Assembly: GCF_002752635.1 (NCBI RefSeq)
Contig: NZ_AYTW01000028.1
Span: 1 to 64,000, forward strand
Direction of reading: 5' to 3'
DNA: 64,000 nt
Source: Mesotoga sp. Brook.08.105.5.1
GTDB taxonomy: Bacteria > Thermotogota > Thermotogae > Petrotogales > Kosmotogaceae
The notes under the pieces are model-generated. The model had not been told where the DNA came from. It made no database searches and was given only the letters and a program-made list of their open reading frames with translations. Positions 50,297 through 59,805 of this stretch are shown piece by piece. The position numbers and the translations under genes are program-made. Every line of letters starts with the position of its first letter. Position 1 is the first letter of the stretch.

Positions 50297-51703
50297 ATGA
50301 GGGATGATATTAAAAGGCGGATAGAGCAAATCAGGCGGGGAGAGGTGCCTGAGGGGTATAAAAGAATCGGTGGTAGAATTTTTCCTGAATCGTGGTCATT
50401 GAACAAAATCAAAGACTTCGCAAAAACAAAGAGTGGCAAGACACCTGATAGGGACAGACATTCCGAATTCTATCAGGGTGGAAATCTGAACTGGTTCAAA
50501 ACAGGAGAGCTTCTCACAAAATACCTTAGTAACAGTGAAGAGAAGATAACTCCTAAAGCATTAGCGCTGTGTGGAATGCCTGTCTTTCCCAAGAGGAGTA
50601 TAATCCTTGCTATGTATGGAGCAACAATTGGTAAAGCTTCTATACTAGATGAAAACTCGACTACAAATCAAGCATGTTGCTGCATCTTTCCGTCTTCATC
50701 ATATGATACTGAGTATATTTTCTATCAAATCACGTTTAATAGAGAAGCGTTTGTCAAGATCTCCGCGGGAGCTGCACAGCCAAATATAAATCAAAGTCTA
50801 GTACAGAACTTCTGTCTTCCACTCTGCGAAACTAATGAGCAAAACCGAATAGCAGAGATTTTGTCAACTTGCGACAGGGTTATCGACCTGAAGAAGAAGC
50901 TGATAGAAGATAAGAAAAAGGTAAAGAAGTGGCTCATGCAGACGCTGCTAACAGGAATGATCCGCGTCAAGGATATTGAAAACGGGACCCCATACGAAGA
51001 ACTCAAGAAACGAATCGAGCAGATAAGAAGGGGGAAAGTTCCTCAGGGATACGACAGAAATGGCATTCTTGGTATTATTCCTGAGGAATGGCAGGTTTTC
51101 CAAATGTCAAGAATAATTTCTACATTAACCGATTTTGTGGCAAACGGAAGTTTTGCTTCATTAAGAGCTAACGTCAAATATCTGAGAAAGCAAGATTATG
51201 CAGTGCTTCTCAGATTGGAAGATCATAGCAATGACTACAAAGGTGAGTTTGTGTATGTTGATATGTATTCATATCAATTCTTGAGAAAATCAGTACTTAA
51301 ACCGGGCGATATCATAATAGCAAATGTAGGAGCGCGTTGCGGTTTTGTGTTTAGGGCGCCAAGCTTGAAGCTTCCAATGACTTTGGGTCCTAATGCGATT
51401 CTACTGAGAACAAATCAAGATGATTACTGGGTTTACTACTTTCTTTCGAGTTCTATTGGTCAGTCACAACTGAGCCAGATCAAAGGTACTTCAGCTCAAC
51501 CGAAATTCAATAAGACAGATTTCAGATCTCTATCCATATGTTTGCCGGAAATAGCTGAGCAAATTAGAATCGCCGAAATTCTCTCAACCGCTGACACAGA
51601 GATTGATCTACTGAACAAAGACCTCGAACAATGGGAGCTAAAGAAAAAATCACTCATGCAGCTACTTCTAACAGGTATTGTAAGGGTTAATGCAGAGAAC
51701 TGA
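50297..51703 (+). CDS. hsdS: Type I restriction-modification specificity subunit
   Basis: The product has 468 residues with clear internal duplication. Each half opens with IEQIRRG(E/K)VP(E/Q)GY and ends with RIAEILST...LMQxLLTGxxRV, the coiled spacer. Two target-recognition domains therefore read a bipartite sequence. The ATG at 50,297 after TAGGTGG is preferred to the GTG at 50,288. The two recognition domains differ strongly, as expected. It lies between hsdM and hsdR, whose ribosome-binding site lies just after its stop. Confidence 0.93.
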   Translation: MRDDIKRRIEQIRRGEVPEGYKRIGGRIFPESWSLNKIKDFAKTKSGKTPDRDRHSEFYQGGNLNWFKTGELLTKYLSNSEEKITPKALALCGMPVFPKRSIILAMYGATIGKASILDENSTTNQACCCIFPSSSYDTEYIFYQITFNREAFVKISAGAAQPNINQSLVQNFCLPLCETNEQNRIAEILSTCDRVIDLKKKLIEDKKKVKKWLMQTLLTGMIRVKDIENGTPYEELKKRIEQIRRGKVPQGYDRNGILGIIPEEWQVFQMSRIISTLTDFVANGSFASLRANVKYLRKQDYAVLLRLEDHSNDYKGEFVYVDMYSYQFLRKSVLKPGDIIIANVGARCGFVFRAPSLKLPMTLGPNAILLRTNQDDYWVYYFLSSSIGQSQLSQIKGTSAQPKFNKTDFRSLSICLPEIAEQIRIAEILSTADTEIDLLNKDLEQWELKKKSLMQLLLTGIVRVNAEN

Positions 51704-51719
51704 AGCCGGGGGTGAGCTC

Positions 51720-54700
51720 ATGCTTGACCACAGAATCTTCAACGAAAGACCGGAGAGCCAGGAGAGGATGATAAAGCTCCTCCAGAAGCTGGGATATGAA
51801 TACGTTCCAAGGGCCGTGGCCGAAGAGAAACGCGGAAGCAAGACTAAGGTCATTTTTGAAGACGAACTGGTCAAGTTTCTCGGAAGACAGATCTTTGATT
51901 ACAAGGGGGAGAAGCTACATTTTTCAAGTGAGTCCATAGGCAAGGCTATTAGAGAGCTAGACGCTCCCATCACCAACGGCCTAATGATGACTAGTAAAGT
52001 CATATATGATCTTCTCTGCATGGGAAAAAGCCTGGAGCAGACTCTTCCAGACGGAGCGATGCAGTCTTTCGATATCAAGTACATCGACTTCGACAACCCT
52101 GCAAACAATATCTGGCAGGTAACTGACGAGTTCGAAGTAGAGAGGCCAAACGGCAAGTTTGCACGGCCGGATATTGTGCTTCTTGTCAACGGTATCCCCC
52201 TTGTAGTTATAGAATGTAAGAAGTCAAGTGTAGATGTAATCGAGGGAGTAAGACAGAACATCAGAAACTGGCACCCTGATTACATACCCCACCTATTTAA
52301 GTTCGCTCAAATTGTAATAGCAACCAATTCGAACGAGTTTTTGTATGGCACATGTGGAACAGCCGAAAAGCACTTCAGCAGATGGAAGGAAGAGCAGAAG
52401 GACTGGCAGGAAGAACTCTGCAAGAAATGCTCCCCTGATGGAAAGATAGTAGAGCAAGACAGAGCAGCAGTTTCTCTTCTGTCAAGAGAAAGGTTGCTGG
52501 AGCTTACCAGAAGCTTCATTATATACGACGCCAATATAAAGAAGATAGCGAGGTACAAGCAGTTCTTCGCAGTCAAGAAATGCATGGACAGGATCAAAAT
52601 GAAGGACGGCAAGGGAACAAAAAACGGGGTGCTCTGGCATACGCAGGGCTCGGGAAAGACTATAAGCATGATTATGCTCGTCAAAATGATCCAGCGTGAC
52701 AAAGATTTCGAGAATCCACGTTTCATACTCGTTACTGACAGGAAGAACCTCGACAAGCAGATACTTGAAAACTTCAGCAACACGAAGATGCATCCGACAA
52801 GGGCAACTACGGGCCGTGGTCTGGTATCTCTCATAAAGGACGACGGAAAGACTGTAGTTACTACCATAGTTAACAAATTCGAGACAGCCATAAAGATGAA
52901 CTTCAGGAAAGAAAACAAGAACATATTTCTGATTATCGACGAAGGTCATAGAAGCCACTACGGGAGACTGAATACATATATGAACGTGGTGCTTCCGAAT
53001 GCAGTAAAACTCGCCTTCACGGGAACACCACTAATCAAAGAGGAAAAGAAGAACACCTATGACAAATTCGGACCCCTCATAGATTCTTACACGATGGAGG
53101 ACGCAATCAGCGATGGGGTTACTGTTCCGCTTGTGTATGAAGGAAGAATAATACCTCAGGGAATTTCTAACGCGAAGATTGATGAGATTCTCAAATACGT
53201 CACCGCCCCACTTAGCGAAGAAGAGAAAGAGAAACTCAAGAAGAAGTACAGTACATTCTTCCATCTCTCACATACAACAAAGAGGTTGGAAATGGTTGCA
53301 GTGAACGTGTACGAACACTTCATACACTATTGTCGGCCAAAAGGCTTCAAGGCGATACTGACTTGCTCCTCCAGAGCTTCTGCGATCGATATGTATCACG
53401 AACTCGAAAGTCTCGGAGATCTCAACTCAGCGGTAGTAATAAGCCCATCGGATACCAGGGAGGGCGATGACGATGATCTTTCGAACTCGAGCAGAGAGAA
53501 AATAAATAGCTTCTTCAGCAAAATCGTGATCCCCCTTCACGGTGATTCGGAGACATACGAAGAATACGTAAGAACCACCTTCAACAGAGAAGACAATGAT
53601 ATTGAGCTCATCATTGTGAAAGATAAACTTCTTACGGGTTTCGACGCCCCAATAGCGGCTGTTCTTTACGTTGACAAACCCATGCGGGATCACAACCTCT
53701 TGCAGGCAATTGCAAGGGTTAACCGTGTCTATCCTGGGAAGGACTTCGGGCTCATCGTCGATTACTATGGAATCTTCAAGAAGCTTCACGGTGCGCTAGA
53801 CCTCTATTCAGATGAAAAGTCAGGGATGAATCAGTTCGATAAGGACGATATAAGAGATGTCCTGAGCGGGCCTCAGGAAAACAGCAGAGAACTGCTTAGA
53901 GTGAGAGATAACCTTCTCAATCTTTTTCCTTCTATCCCAATTGATGAGAGACGGACTATCGTTTGGCAGGAATGTCTTGAGAAAGACGATCTCCGGAAAG
54001 AATTCTACGAAAGGCTCAAAGAGTACTCAAAGATGGTCGATCTTCTCTTTTCGAGTTACGAGTTCTTCAACTTCGTCGGAGTAGAGAAAGCAGAGGAGTA
54101 TAGGCGTGAGCTGCTCTTCTTCACTAAACTTAGAAATTCCGTCAGTTTAATTCATGATGATAGTGGAGAAATGAGCACAAAGGAATACGACGACAAGATC
54201 AAGAACCTTTTGAACAAATACGTGATGGCAAATGATGCCTGGACTGTACAGGAACCGCTTGACATAATGTACAAAGCGAAAATGGATGAGCAACTCAAAT
54301 CGCTTGCTGACAGCAAGTCAAAAGCCGATGCCATAAAGACCAGAATGATAGCGGAGATAAGCTCGAGAGAACACGATGACCCAGCAATATACATGGAGTT
54401 CTCGGAGAGAATAAAAGAGACAATTCGCAGATACGAAGAAGAAAGGAACACTGAGAAATACCTCGCAAATATGGAGAAGCTGGCCGAAGATCTCCGAGAA
54501 GGTCGATCTGGAAAGTCATATCCTGCACGGATAGACAACGACAGCGACTCGAAAGCCTTCTACAGTACAGTGCTACATGAGTTACAGGAGCACTCAGGAC
54601 TAAAAGCGAACGAAGCAATCGAAGAGGATATTGCCATTCTCTCCCAGGGAATAAAACGGGCAATAACCGGAAATACGAAAATTGATTGGCGTGACAATGT

Positions 54701-54839
54701 AACAGTGCACAAGAGGATCATGGCGGAACTCGACGATCTAATCTTCGATTTCATTGAAGCGCATGGATTAAAGATTTCAACGGATATCGTAGATCTTATT
54801 CTAGACAAACTACTTATCGTAGCAAAGAAGAGGTACTGA
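51720..54839 (+). CDS. hsdR: Type I restriction endonuclease subunit R
   Basis: The product has 1039 residues. The ATG at 51,720 follows GGGGGTGA; an earlier in-frame start would overlap hsdS. The N-terminal PD-(D/E)XK nuclease reads FARPDIVLLVNGIPLVVIECKK (~143-164). The SF2 motor has Walker A HTQGSGKT (~307-314), DEGH (~407-410, in place of DEAH), AFTGTP, and motif VI LLQAIARVNR. It translocates DNA by ATP hydrolysis and cuts unmodified DNA. The stop overlaps the next start by one base (TGATG). Confidence 0.95.
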   Translation: MLDHRIFNERPESQERMIKLLQKLGYEYVPRAVAEEKRGSKTKVIFEDELVKFLGRQIFDYKGEKLHFSSESIGKAIRELDAPITNGLMMTSKVIYDLLCMGKSLEQTLPDGAMQSFDIKYIDFDNPANNIWQVTDEFEVERPNGKFARPDIVLLVNGIPLVVIECKKSSVDVIEGVRQNIRNWHPDYIPHLFKFAQIVIATNSNEFLYGTCGTAEKHFSRWKEEQKDWQEELCKKCSPDGKIVEQDRAAVSLLSRERLLELTRSFIIYDANIKKIARYKQFFAVKKCMDRIKMKDGKGTKNGVLWHTQGSGKTISMIMLVKMIQRDKDFENPRFILVTDRKNLDKQILENFSNTKMHPTRATTGRGLVSLIKDDGKTVVTTIVNKFETAIKMNFRKENKNIFLIIDEGHRSHYGRLNTYMNVVLPNAVKLAFTGTPLIKEEKKNTYDKFGPLIDSYTMEDAISDGVTVPLVYEGRIIPQGISNAKIDEILKYVTAPLSEEEKEKLKKKYSTFFHLSHTTKRLEMVAVNVYEHFIHYCRPKGFKAILTCSSRASAIDMYHELESLGDLNSAVVISPSDTREGDDDDLSNSSREKINSFFSKIVIPLHGDSETYEEYVRTTFNREDNDIELIIVKDKLLTGFDAPIAAVLYVDKPMRDHNLLQAIARVNRVYPGKDFGLIVDYYGIFKKLHGALDLYSDEKSGMNQFDKDDIRDVLSGPQENSRELLRVRDNLLNLFPSIPIDERRTIVWQECLEKDDLRKEFYERLKEYSKMVDLLFSSYEFFNFVGVEKAEEYRRELLFFTKLRNSVSLIHDDSGEMSTKEYDDKIKNLLNKYVMANDAWTVQEPLDIMYKAKMDEQLKSLADSKSKADAIKTRMIAEISSREHDDPAIYMEFSERIKETIRRYEEERNTEKYLANMEKLAEDLREGRSGKSYPARIDNDSDSKAFYSTVLHELQEHSGLKANEAIEEDIAILSQGIKRAITGNTKIDWRDNVTVHKRIMAELDDLIFDFIEAHGLKISTDIVDLILDKLLIVAKKRY

Positions 54840-55561
54840 TGGAAATGATAACTTTGAAGCTCAATAACAACAAAGAAATAGAAGTTGCCGTTACAAGACG
54901 TCAGATGAGAAACGTGAGACTGAAAGTCTTCCCCAACGAAGAGGTTTCAGTTTCGGCGCCTCACGGGGTATCCCTTGAGTGGATCGAGAAGTTTGTAGAG
55001 AAGAAACGAGAATGGATTGAAGGTAAACTAGGCTTTTTCAGAGAGAGTAATGCTAACGATAAACTGAATTTTATAAAGAGCGGGGTCACTGTAAGGATTC
55101 TAGGAGAGCAAATCATGATTATCGTTCGAGAATCCTGGCAGAAGAATGTAATTCTGGAAGACGCGAAGCTCTTCATTTACACACCAGATCCAAAGGATGA
55201 GGAAACGCTCTCAAAACAACTTGAGGTCTGGATAAGGAAAAAGCAGAAGTGCCTCTATGAAAGTCTACTTGATAAGCTCTACCCAATAATCGGTAAGTAT
55301 GGATACCAAAGGCCCACAATAAAGGTCAGAAAGATGAAAACACTCTGGGGAAGCTGCAACAGAAAGAAGGGAATCATTACGATGAACTATTATCTCTACA
55401 AAGCCAAGAAACCCTGTATAGAATACGTAATGCTCCATGAACTAGTGCATTTCATCTATGCGGGGCACAATAGAGAATTTTACGAGTTCTTGAGTACACA
55501 CATGCCCGGCTGGAAAGAGCGAAAGAAGATTCTTGACTATGAGGTTGTTCTGGGAGTGTGA
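54839..55561 (+). CDS. YgjP-like metallopeptidase (M48-superfamily-type HExxH)
   Basis: The product has 240 residues. The zinc site is HELVH (about residues 200-204) with downstream YAGHNREFYEFL supplying the third ligand, and the family block TLWGSCNRKKGIITMNYYLYKA precedes it. YgjP/DUF45 proteins often travel at the 3' end of type I restriction operons, as here with a 1-nt overlap with hsdR. The proteolytic role in restriction is not established. Confidence 0.9.
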   Translation: MEMITLKLNNNKEIEVAVTRRQMRNVRLKVFPNEEVSVSAPHGVSLEWIEKFVEKKREWIEGKLGFFRESNANDKLNFIKSGVTVRILGEQIMIIVRESWQKNVILEDAKLFIYTPDPKDEETLSKQLEVWIRKKQKCLYESLLDKLYPIIGKYGYQRPTIKVRKMKTLWGSCNRKKGIITMNYYLYKAKKPCIEYVMLHELVHFIYAGHNREFYEFLSTHMPGWKERKKILDYEVVLGV

Positions 55562-55594
55562 AATACAGATTTTGAAAGACTGGAGAGGTGAAAA

Positions 55595-56470
55595 ATGAAA
55601 CCATTCTCTGAAAGATATGGGTACAAGCAACCAAAGGTAGATATTCAGACCGATTCCATGGATGACGATTTGCGAAATGCCTTGTGGAACGAAGTATATG
55701 CCGAGTTTACTGGGGTTCTTTATACTCATTACGAATACTTAGTCATGAGTTCATCAGACGAAAAATTATTCACTGAACTCTGGAAGTCGTTCTTTAAGTT
55801 GCCACTTGATGAAATGCCAAGAGACAGCACTAATTACCTTGTGTCTCTCAAAAAACTCTTCTACAGGCTCGAGTGGCATGAAGTATATGATCTCATAGAG
55901 TTCATGCTTGACTGGATTGCCAAAGATTCCCGCTACAAGTTCCATCTTAGGGCTTTTAAGAACAAGTTGAATAACGTTCTTGAAAGCAATCTGTCGGGAT
56001 ACAGGATTATTGACACCTGTGTAACTCCAATAGTAGATGATGCAGAGATCGAAGAGATAGAAAGTGCAATATGCCTAGCAGATCTACTGAACGGTGTTAA
56101 GAAGCATCTCCAAACTTCTCTGGAATTCTTCTCCAGAAAGCATGATCCTGACTATCGGAATTCGATAAAGGAATCAATAAGTGCTGTAGAATCTCTTTGC
56201 AAAATCATCTGTGGTAATCCGAAAGCAACTCTTGGCGAAGCACTAGAATCCATAGACAAAAAGGGGTTAGTCCCGTTTCATAAGGCCCTAAAATCAGGAT
56301 TGCTCAATCTATACGGATATACAAGTGATGAACAAGGTATAAGGCACGCCTTCACAGATGGTAAGAGTGAGGTATTTCAAGAAGACGCACGCTTCATGCT
56401 GGTCTCTTGCTCTGCATCTGTCAATTATCTCATTGTGAAAGCTGACAAAGCGGGAATAACAACATCTTAA
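55595..56470 (+). CDS. AbiJ-like abortive-infection protein
   Basis: The product has 291 residues. The start MKPFSERYGYKQPK and DLRNALWNEVYAEF match the AbiJ N-terminal domain type 4 pattern (FSERYGYxP...LRxxLWN). The C-terminal half is helical with SISAVESLCKIICGNPKATLGEAL and GIRHAFTDGKSEV, where R-H-A-F fits the RxxxxxH-type RNase site of HEPN domains found in AbiJ. AGGTG precedes the ATG. It forms part of the restriction operon, 33 bp after the YgjP gene. Expected role: RNA cleavage that aborts infection. Confidence 0.8.
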   Translation: MKPFSERYGYKQPKVDIQTDSMDDDLRNALWNEVYAEFTGVLYTHYEYLVMSSSDEKLFTELWKSFFKLPLDEMPRDSTNYLVSLKKLFYRLEWHEVYDLIEFMLDWIAKDSRYKFHLRAFKNKLNNVLESNLSGYRIIDTCVTPIVDDAEIEEIESAICLADLLNGVKKHLQTSLEFFSRKHDPDYRNSIKESISAVESLCKIICGNPKATLGEALESIDKKGLVPFHKALKSGLLNLYGYTSDEQGIRHAFTDGKSEVFQEDARFMLVSCSASVNYLIVKADKAGITTS

Positions 56471-56532
56471 CTATTTTCGCAGTTTTTTCTTCGTTTGCAT
56501 TTCTACTTAAGAATGACTTGGCTTGAACGGTT

Positions 56533-57067
56533 TCAGGGCAGGAGTGCCTGCACAATGCTAAATATTGCGTACAGCGCTATGCTTCCATAAACTAAATCAA
56601 GACCCCTTGAGTGGGAAGAAGTTATCCGCTTAAGAGAGCGGTTCTTAGTTTTTTTCATCTCCTCCTTCAAAGATTCTGGAAGAGACTTCTTTATTTCCTC
56701 CGGTAATTCGTTTATGCGAAACCTAGAGAATAGGGGCAATGACAAATCTTGACTATCCCTTCTGTTGAGATTCCAGTGAAGTCTCTCAATTTCCATTGCC
56801 CTCTTGCTCATTTGTGTGAAAAGAACTCTGTTGCGCCTTTCTGCAAAATACATACCAATGGTAATGGCTAACAGCAATGCTGATTCTTTAAGCCCCATCG
56901 ATTCTCTAACAAAAAGACCGACTGCATAACAAAAATCCCCAACAAGCTGAATCTGTGTGCGTTACTATGTCATTGTGATATGCGATCAATGAACTATACT
57001 CCGTCCGAACGTCTTCTGCATTCGTAAAAACGCCATTTTCAGAACTAATCGCCGACTTTTCCTCCAT
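56533..57067 (-). pseudogene. Frame-disrupted small membrane protein gene
   Basis: A good ribosome-binding site (GGAGGTAATTAG) precedes the ATG at 57,067, whose frame reads MEEKSAISSENGVF...EYSSLIAYHNDIVTHTDSA and stops at about 56,912. The neighbouring frame continues DFCYAVGLFVRESMGLKESALLLAITIGMYFAERRN and ends at 56,533 with a second hydrophobic helix (LVYGSIALYAIFSIVQALLP). The two join at the GGGG/TTTTT runs near 56,930-56,940. Repaired, it would be about 178 residues with EYxxLIxYHNxIV followed by membrane helices, a layout I associate with small membrane proteins in defence loci. Confidence 0.6.
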
Positions 57068-57132
57068 TCTAATTACCTCCGATTTCTAGCTGATTCAGAT
57101 GCCATCTCCCGATATAGTCATTTAGAGCATTC

Positions 57133-58608
57133 TCACTGCCCAGAAAGATCTTTCTTCAGCTGTGCGAAGCTTTGGAACACACTTTTGCTCGAAAGCCTAT
57201 TTAAGCTTGTTTCCATCCTAGATACGTCTTCTATGACAATCAAGTTGGTGTGGGCAGCCCTATTTCTTTCTTCTAGAATTATCTCCCACTCCTCGCTAAG
57301 AACATTCAGTTCCACTCTTGTGAAGTGCGGGGGTATTCTTGCTTCATGTGTAACTCTGTGAACGAATGATAATCTTGTCTTTCCTAATTCTGGCGGTCTC
57401 CACGCTCCACAATATTTAGTATTGAAATTGACAGCTCTTCTTCCAAACGTATGTACTCCGCTTACCCCCGGTTCCGTACACAGCTTGTTGAAAAACGTGG
57501 GCATTTCTATCGGATTATCCAGGAGTGTTCTCAGCCACTGAACTATCGATAGCCTGATCTCGTTCTCGAACACTTTCGCGAATGGCATTAAAACAGGGGT
57601 GTATTCAGGCTTAAATTGAGTACTCAAATCAGGGTAAGCTGAGTCCAAAAATATACATGCGCCGCTCTGAAAGAAATCCTTAACTCTCTGCGCATTATGG
57701 AGCCAAAGAGAAGACTGCCAATCAAGGTAAGTCTCATCGATTGCCACTGTTTGGGACTCATCTGTATAAGAGCATAGAGTTGATATTGCATTGGAGATAC
57801 TTATAGATAAATCCTCGATAGTCCTGACAAAGTTCTTTTCATTACTAGGATTTCTGCTTAGCCCTTGTTTTATCCGGTCAAGCTGTGCAAACCCTGAGTG
57901 CAAAAGACTGACAGTCTCTGTTTGAGCCTGTTTCCTTACATGATAATTCTGACAGTTAACCGCTGCTAGGCAACTAACTAGACCGTTCAACAAATCAGCA
58001 AGAGATTTGAATTCTCTCTTCCAGTCAATCACTACTTTCTCTTCTTTAAAGCCTTCATCTATTAATCGGAGCCTCTTCCTTTCCTGACAGTCCATGCTGG
58101 CAATCAAGCCAAGATTAATCAGCTGTGATTTGATTGATTGAGTACTTGTCTTAATGGCTCGAAAAGATCTGTAAGCGAAGTCTTCCGTAACAACAATCAG
58201 TGGAAGATCATTGTAATCTAAACCAAGGGTGCTACAGATAAGCTTAACTGTTCTGGAAGCTTCTTTGGTTCTGATAGTATTGTCTTTCTCAAATACACCG
58301 ACTGCGTCATACTGCTGAATTGCTGAGTAATATTCTCTTGCAGCTGCTTTCTTCATCCAGTTCTCCGGTGGATCCACAAGAGCAAAGAAAAGAAGATCTT
58401 TGCCACTTCTTCTATCGAGAGATTCGAAGATGTTTCCCAAAAACGCTCCAAACTCTGCATCTATTTCCGGATCGAACAGAATGAAAGCAAAAAGCTTGAA
58501 ATCTCGGAGAGCTTCCCTAACGTATCTATATTCAAGTTCCTTCTGACCCGTTTTTCTCTGACGGGATAGATTTTTGATGATTGTGTAACTTGTTATTGGG
58601 TAACCCAT
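57133..58608 (-). CDS. Large orphan protein in the defence island
   Basis: The product has 491 residues, with a good GAGGTGA site. I do not recognise it. The N-terminal ~190 residues look alpha/beta (FKLFAFILFDPEIDAEFGAFLG, LLFFALVDPPENW, DLPLIVVTEDFAYRSFRAIK) and might be thioredoxin- or Rossmann-like. The middle is helical. The end contains EERNRAAHTNLIVIEDV, resembling the R-x3-5-H corner of HEPN-type helices. There is no signal peptide or membrane segment. It lies between abortive-infection genes and the integrated-element region and is transcribed alone, so a defence role is plausible but unproven. Confidence 0.6.
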   Translation of the reverse strand: MGYPITSYTIIKNLSRQRKTGQKELEYRYVREALRDFKLFAFILFDPEIDAEFGAFLGNIFESLDRRSGKDLLFFALVDPPENWMKKAAAREYYSAIQQYDAVGVFEKDNTIRTKEASRTVKLICSTLGLDYNDLPLIVVTEDFAYRSFRAIKTSTQSIKSQLINLGLIASMDCQERKRLRLIDEGFKEEKVVIDWKREFKSLADLLNGLVSCLAAVNCQNYHVRKQAQTETVSLLHSGFAQLDRIKQGLSRNPSNEKNFVRTIEDLSISISNAISTLCSYTDESQTVAIDETYLDWQSSLWLHNAQRVKDFFQSGACIFLDSAYPDLSTQFKPEYTPVLMPFAKVFENEIRLSIVQWLRTLLDNPIEMPTFFNKLCTEPGVSGVHTFGRRAVNFNTKYCGAWRPPELGKTRLSFVHRVTHEARIPPHFTRVELNVLSEEWEIILEERNRAAHTNLIVIEDVSRMETSLNRLSSKSVFQSFAQLKKDLSGQ

Positions 58609-58898
58609 ACTTCACCTCAGGAACAACAATCTCTAATACCGCTTTTGGTACTGATACCCAAACAAGTACTAATGAAAGCCGCACACTTCCCAAATTATTA
58701 TAATCATTGTTACAGTAAAAACCAAATTCAACCAAACTGACTTACTATAGCAGAATAAGTATTAGCCAGTCTTCCAAGTTATTAGTCATGACAACTGCTT
58801 CATGCTTACTCCTTGTAGTTTATTCATAAGCATCAGTTCATAATTAAGAAATCCAGAAAGTCATGAAAGGCCTGATAACGAGCGAAAATAACTGCAAA
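58609..58898. other. Spacer, no gene seen
   Basis: AT-rich with repeated ATTATT/TTAGTC runs. It contains the promoter of the minus-strand orphan gene but no recognisable coding sequence. Confidence 0.4.
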
Positions 58899-58920
58899 GA
58901 GCCCCGGAAATCTGGGGCTC
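58899..58920 (-). terminator. Stem-loop terminator of the small-protein operon
   Basis: GAGCCCC (58,899-58,905) pairs with GGGGCTC (58,914-58,920). On the minus strand it is followed by TTTGC, a short U-tract, and lies about 100 nt after the stop of the 80-residue gene. Confidence 0.6.
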
Positions 58921-59017
58921 ATAGAAAAAACCTTTCATCTGAACTTGATTAGCCATTAGTGGCCACTTGGGGAAGCGGAATCTGTCCATATGAAAATATT
59001 TTTCGATGTGAAGCTTC

Positions 59018-59260
59018 TTAATTCACCAACACCTTCATCGCCGTCTTCCAAAGGCCCTTGTTCAGGAACATGACGACTAGGTCAATCAAGACGTCCAGGA
59101 TGAAGTCGAAGAATTCTGGATCGATCTTCCATTCTTCATCCGGAAGCGCGTCCTTTATCATCTGTTTCACTTTCTCTTTCTTCTCAGCCCCGTTGCCGGG
59201 ACTCTCCACATAACTTGCGAAGACGGTTATTAGAGAAATCAATTGTCGTATGAAATCCAT
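59018..59260 (-). CDS. Small hydrophobic-ended protein, possibly holin/YvrJ-like partner
   Basis: The product has 80 residues and starts after AGGAGGTAGTT. There is a hydrophobic N-terminal segment (FIRQLISLITVFASYV), a charged middle (EKKEKVKQMIKDALPDEEWKI) and a hydrophobic C-terminal helix (FFDFILDVLIDLVVMFLN). I do not recognise it. Its position downstream of DUF2922 and DUF1659 genes parallels mobile-element clusters in which a small membrane protein follows them. Membrane localisation is inferred. Confidence 0.55.
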   Translation of the reverse strand: MDFIRQLISLITVFASYVESPGNGAEKKEKVKQMIKDALPDEEWKIDPEFFDFILDVLIDLVVMFLNKGLWKTAMKVLVN

Positions 59261-59280
59261 AACTACCTCCTGTTGATTTC

Positions 59281-59320
59281 GTCCTTCGTCCAGGATCGTG
59301 AACCCGTCCCTCGTCCTTGG
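59281..59320. repeat. Left 40-bp inverted repeat around the four-helix-bundle gene
   Basis: Its reverse complement aligns without gaps to 59,748-59,787, with roughly 30 of 40 bases identical, including both ends (CCAAGGACG and GGAC) and GGACGGGT. It lies 51 bp before the four-helix-bundle start. Confidence 0.65.
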
Positions 59321-59370
59321 ATAGACACTGAGAGCATCTTTGAGCTATCATTTCTCTGGAGGTGGTCTTA

Positions 59371-59805
59371 ATGGCCGATTCTTATCAGAATCTAGATGTC
59401 TATAAGCTTAGTATGAAGTTTGCCTACGACGTTTATCAGATTGTCTCCACTTTCCCTGACTTCGAGAAATTCGGCCTTTCTTCCCAGCTTAGGAGAGCCG
59501 TTATCTCCGTTCCCTCTAATATCGCCGAAGGATCAGGCCGTCAGTACAAGAAGGAGTTTGTGCAGTTTCTCTTCCTGGCAAAGGGTTATCTCAGAGAAGC
59601 AATGACACAGCTCGAACTCTCGAAGATGTTTGGATATATAGATGAAGAGACTTTCAGTCAGATAAAGGATCAGGCGAACAGACTCCATAAGATGCTTAAC
59701 AGGTTGATCTCCAGACTGAAGAACCCGGGTGGCTCAGCCACCCGGAGCCAAGGACGCCGGACGGGTCCTCGGGTTTGGACGATGGACGGTTCTAGATCAG
59801 ATTAA
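59371..59805 (+). CDS. Four-helix-bundle protein (23S rRNA intervening-sequence/bAvd type)
   Basis: The product has 144 residues. The ATG at 59,371 follows GGAGGTGG. Family signature: YQNLDVYKLSMKFAYDVYQI, SSQLRRAVISVPSNIAEGSGR (~45-65), FLFLAKGYLREAMTQLELS. The last ~27 residues (NPGGSATRSQGRRTGPR...) are encoded by repeat DNA and are unlike the family, so the original gene probably ended earlier. The family occurs as rRNA intervening-sequence proteins and as relatives of the diversity-generating-retroelement accessory protein. No reverse transcriptase is seen here. Flanking inverted repeats suggest a mobile cassette. Confidence 0.88.
   Translation: MADSYQNLDVYKLSMKFAYDVYQIVSTFPDFEKFGLSSQLRRAVISVPSNIAEGSGRQYKKEFVQFLFLAKGYLREAMTQLELSKMFGYIDEETFSQIKDQANRLHKMLNRLISRLKNPGGSATRSQGRRTGPRVWTMDGSRSD
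59748..59787. repeat. Right 40-bp inverted repeat, inside the 3' end of the four-helix-bundle gene
   Basis: Partner of the left repeat. A separate hairpin, GGGTGGCT-CA-GCCACCC-like, precedes it (about 59,728-59,743). Its translation supplies the atypical C-terminus of the gene product. Confidence 0.65.

Noticed and set aside
59371-59805. Accessory protein of a diversity-generating retroelement
   Set aside because: Four-helix-bundle relatives include such proteins, but no reverse transcriptase, template repeat or variable-repeat target gene is present in the window.
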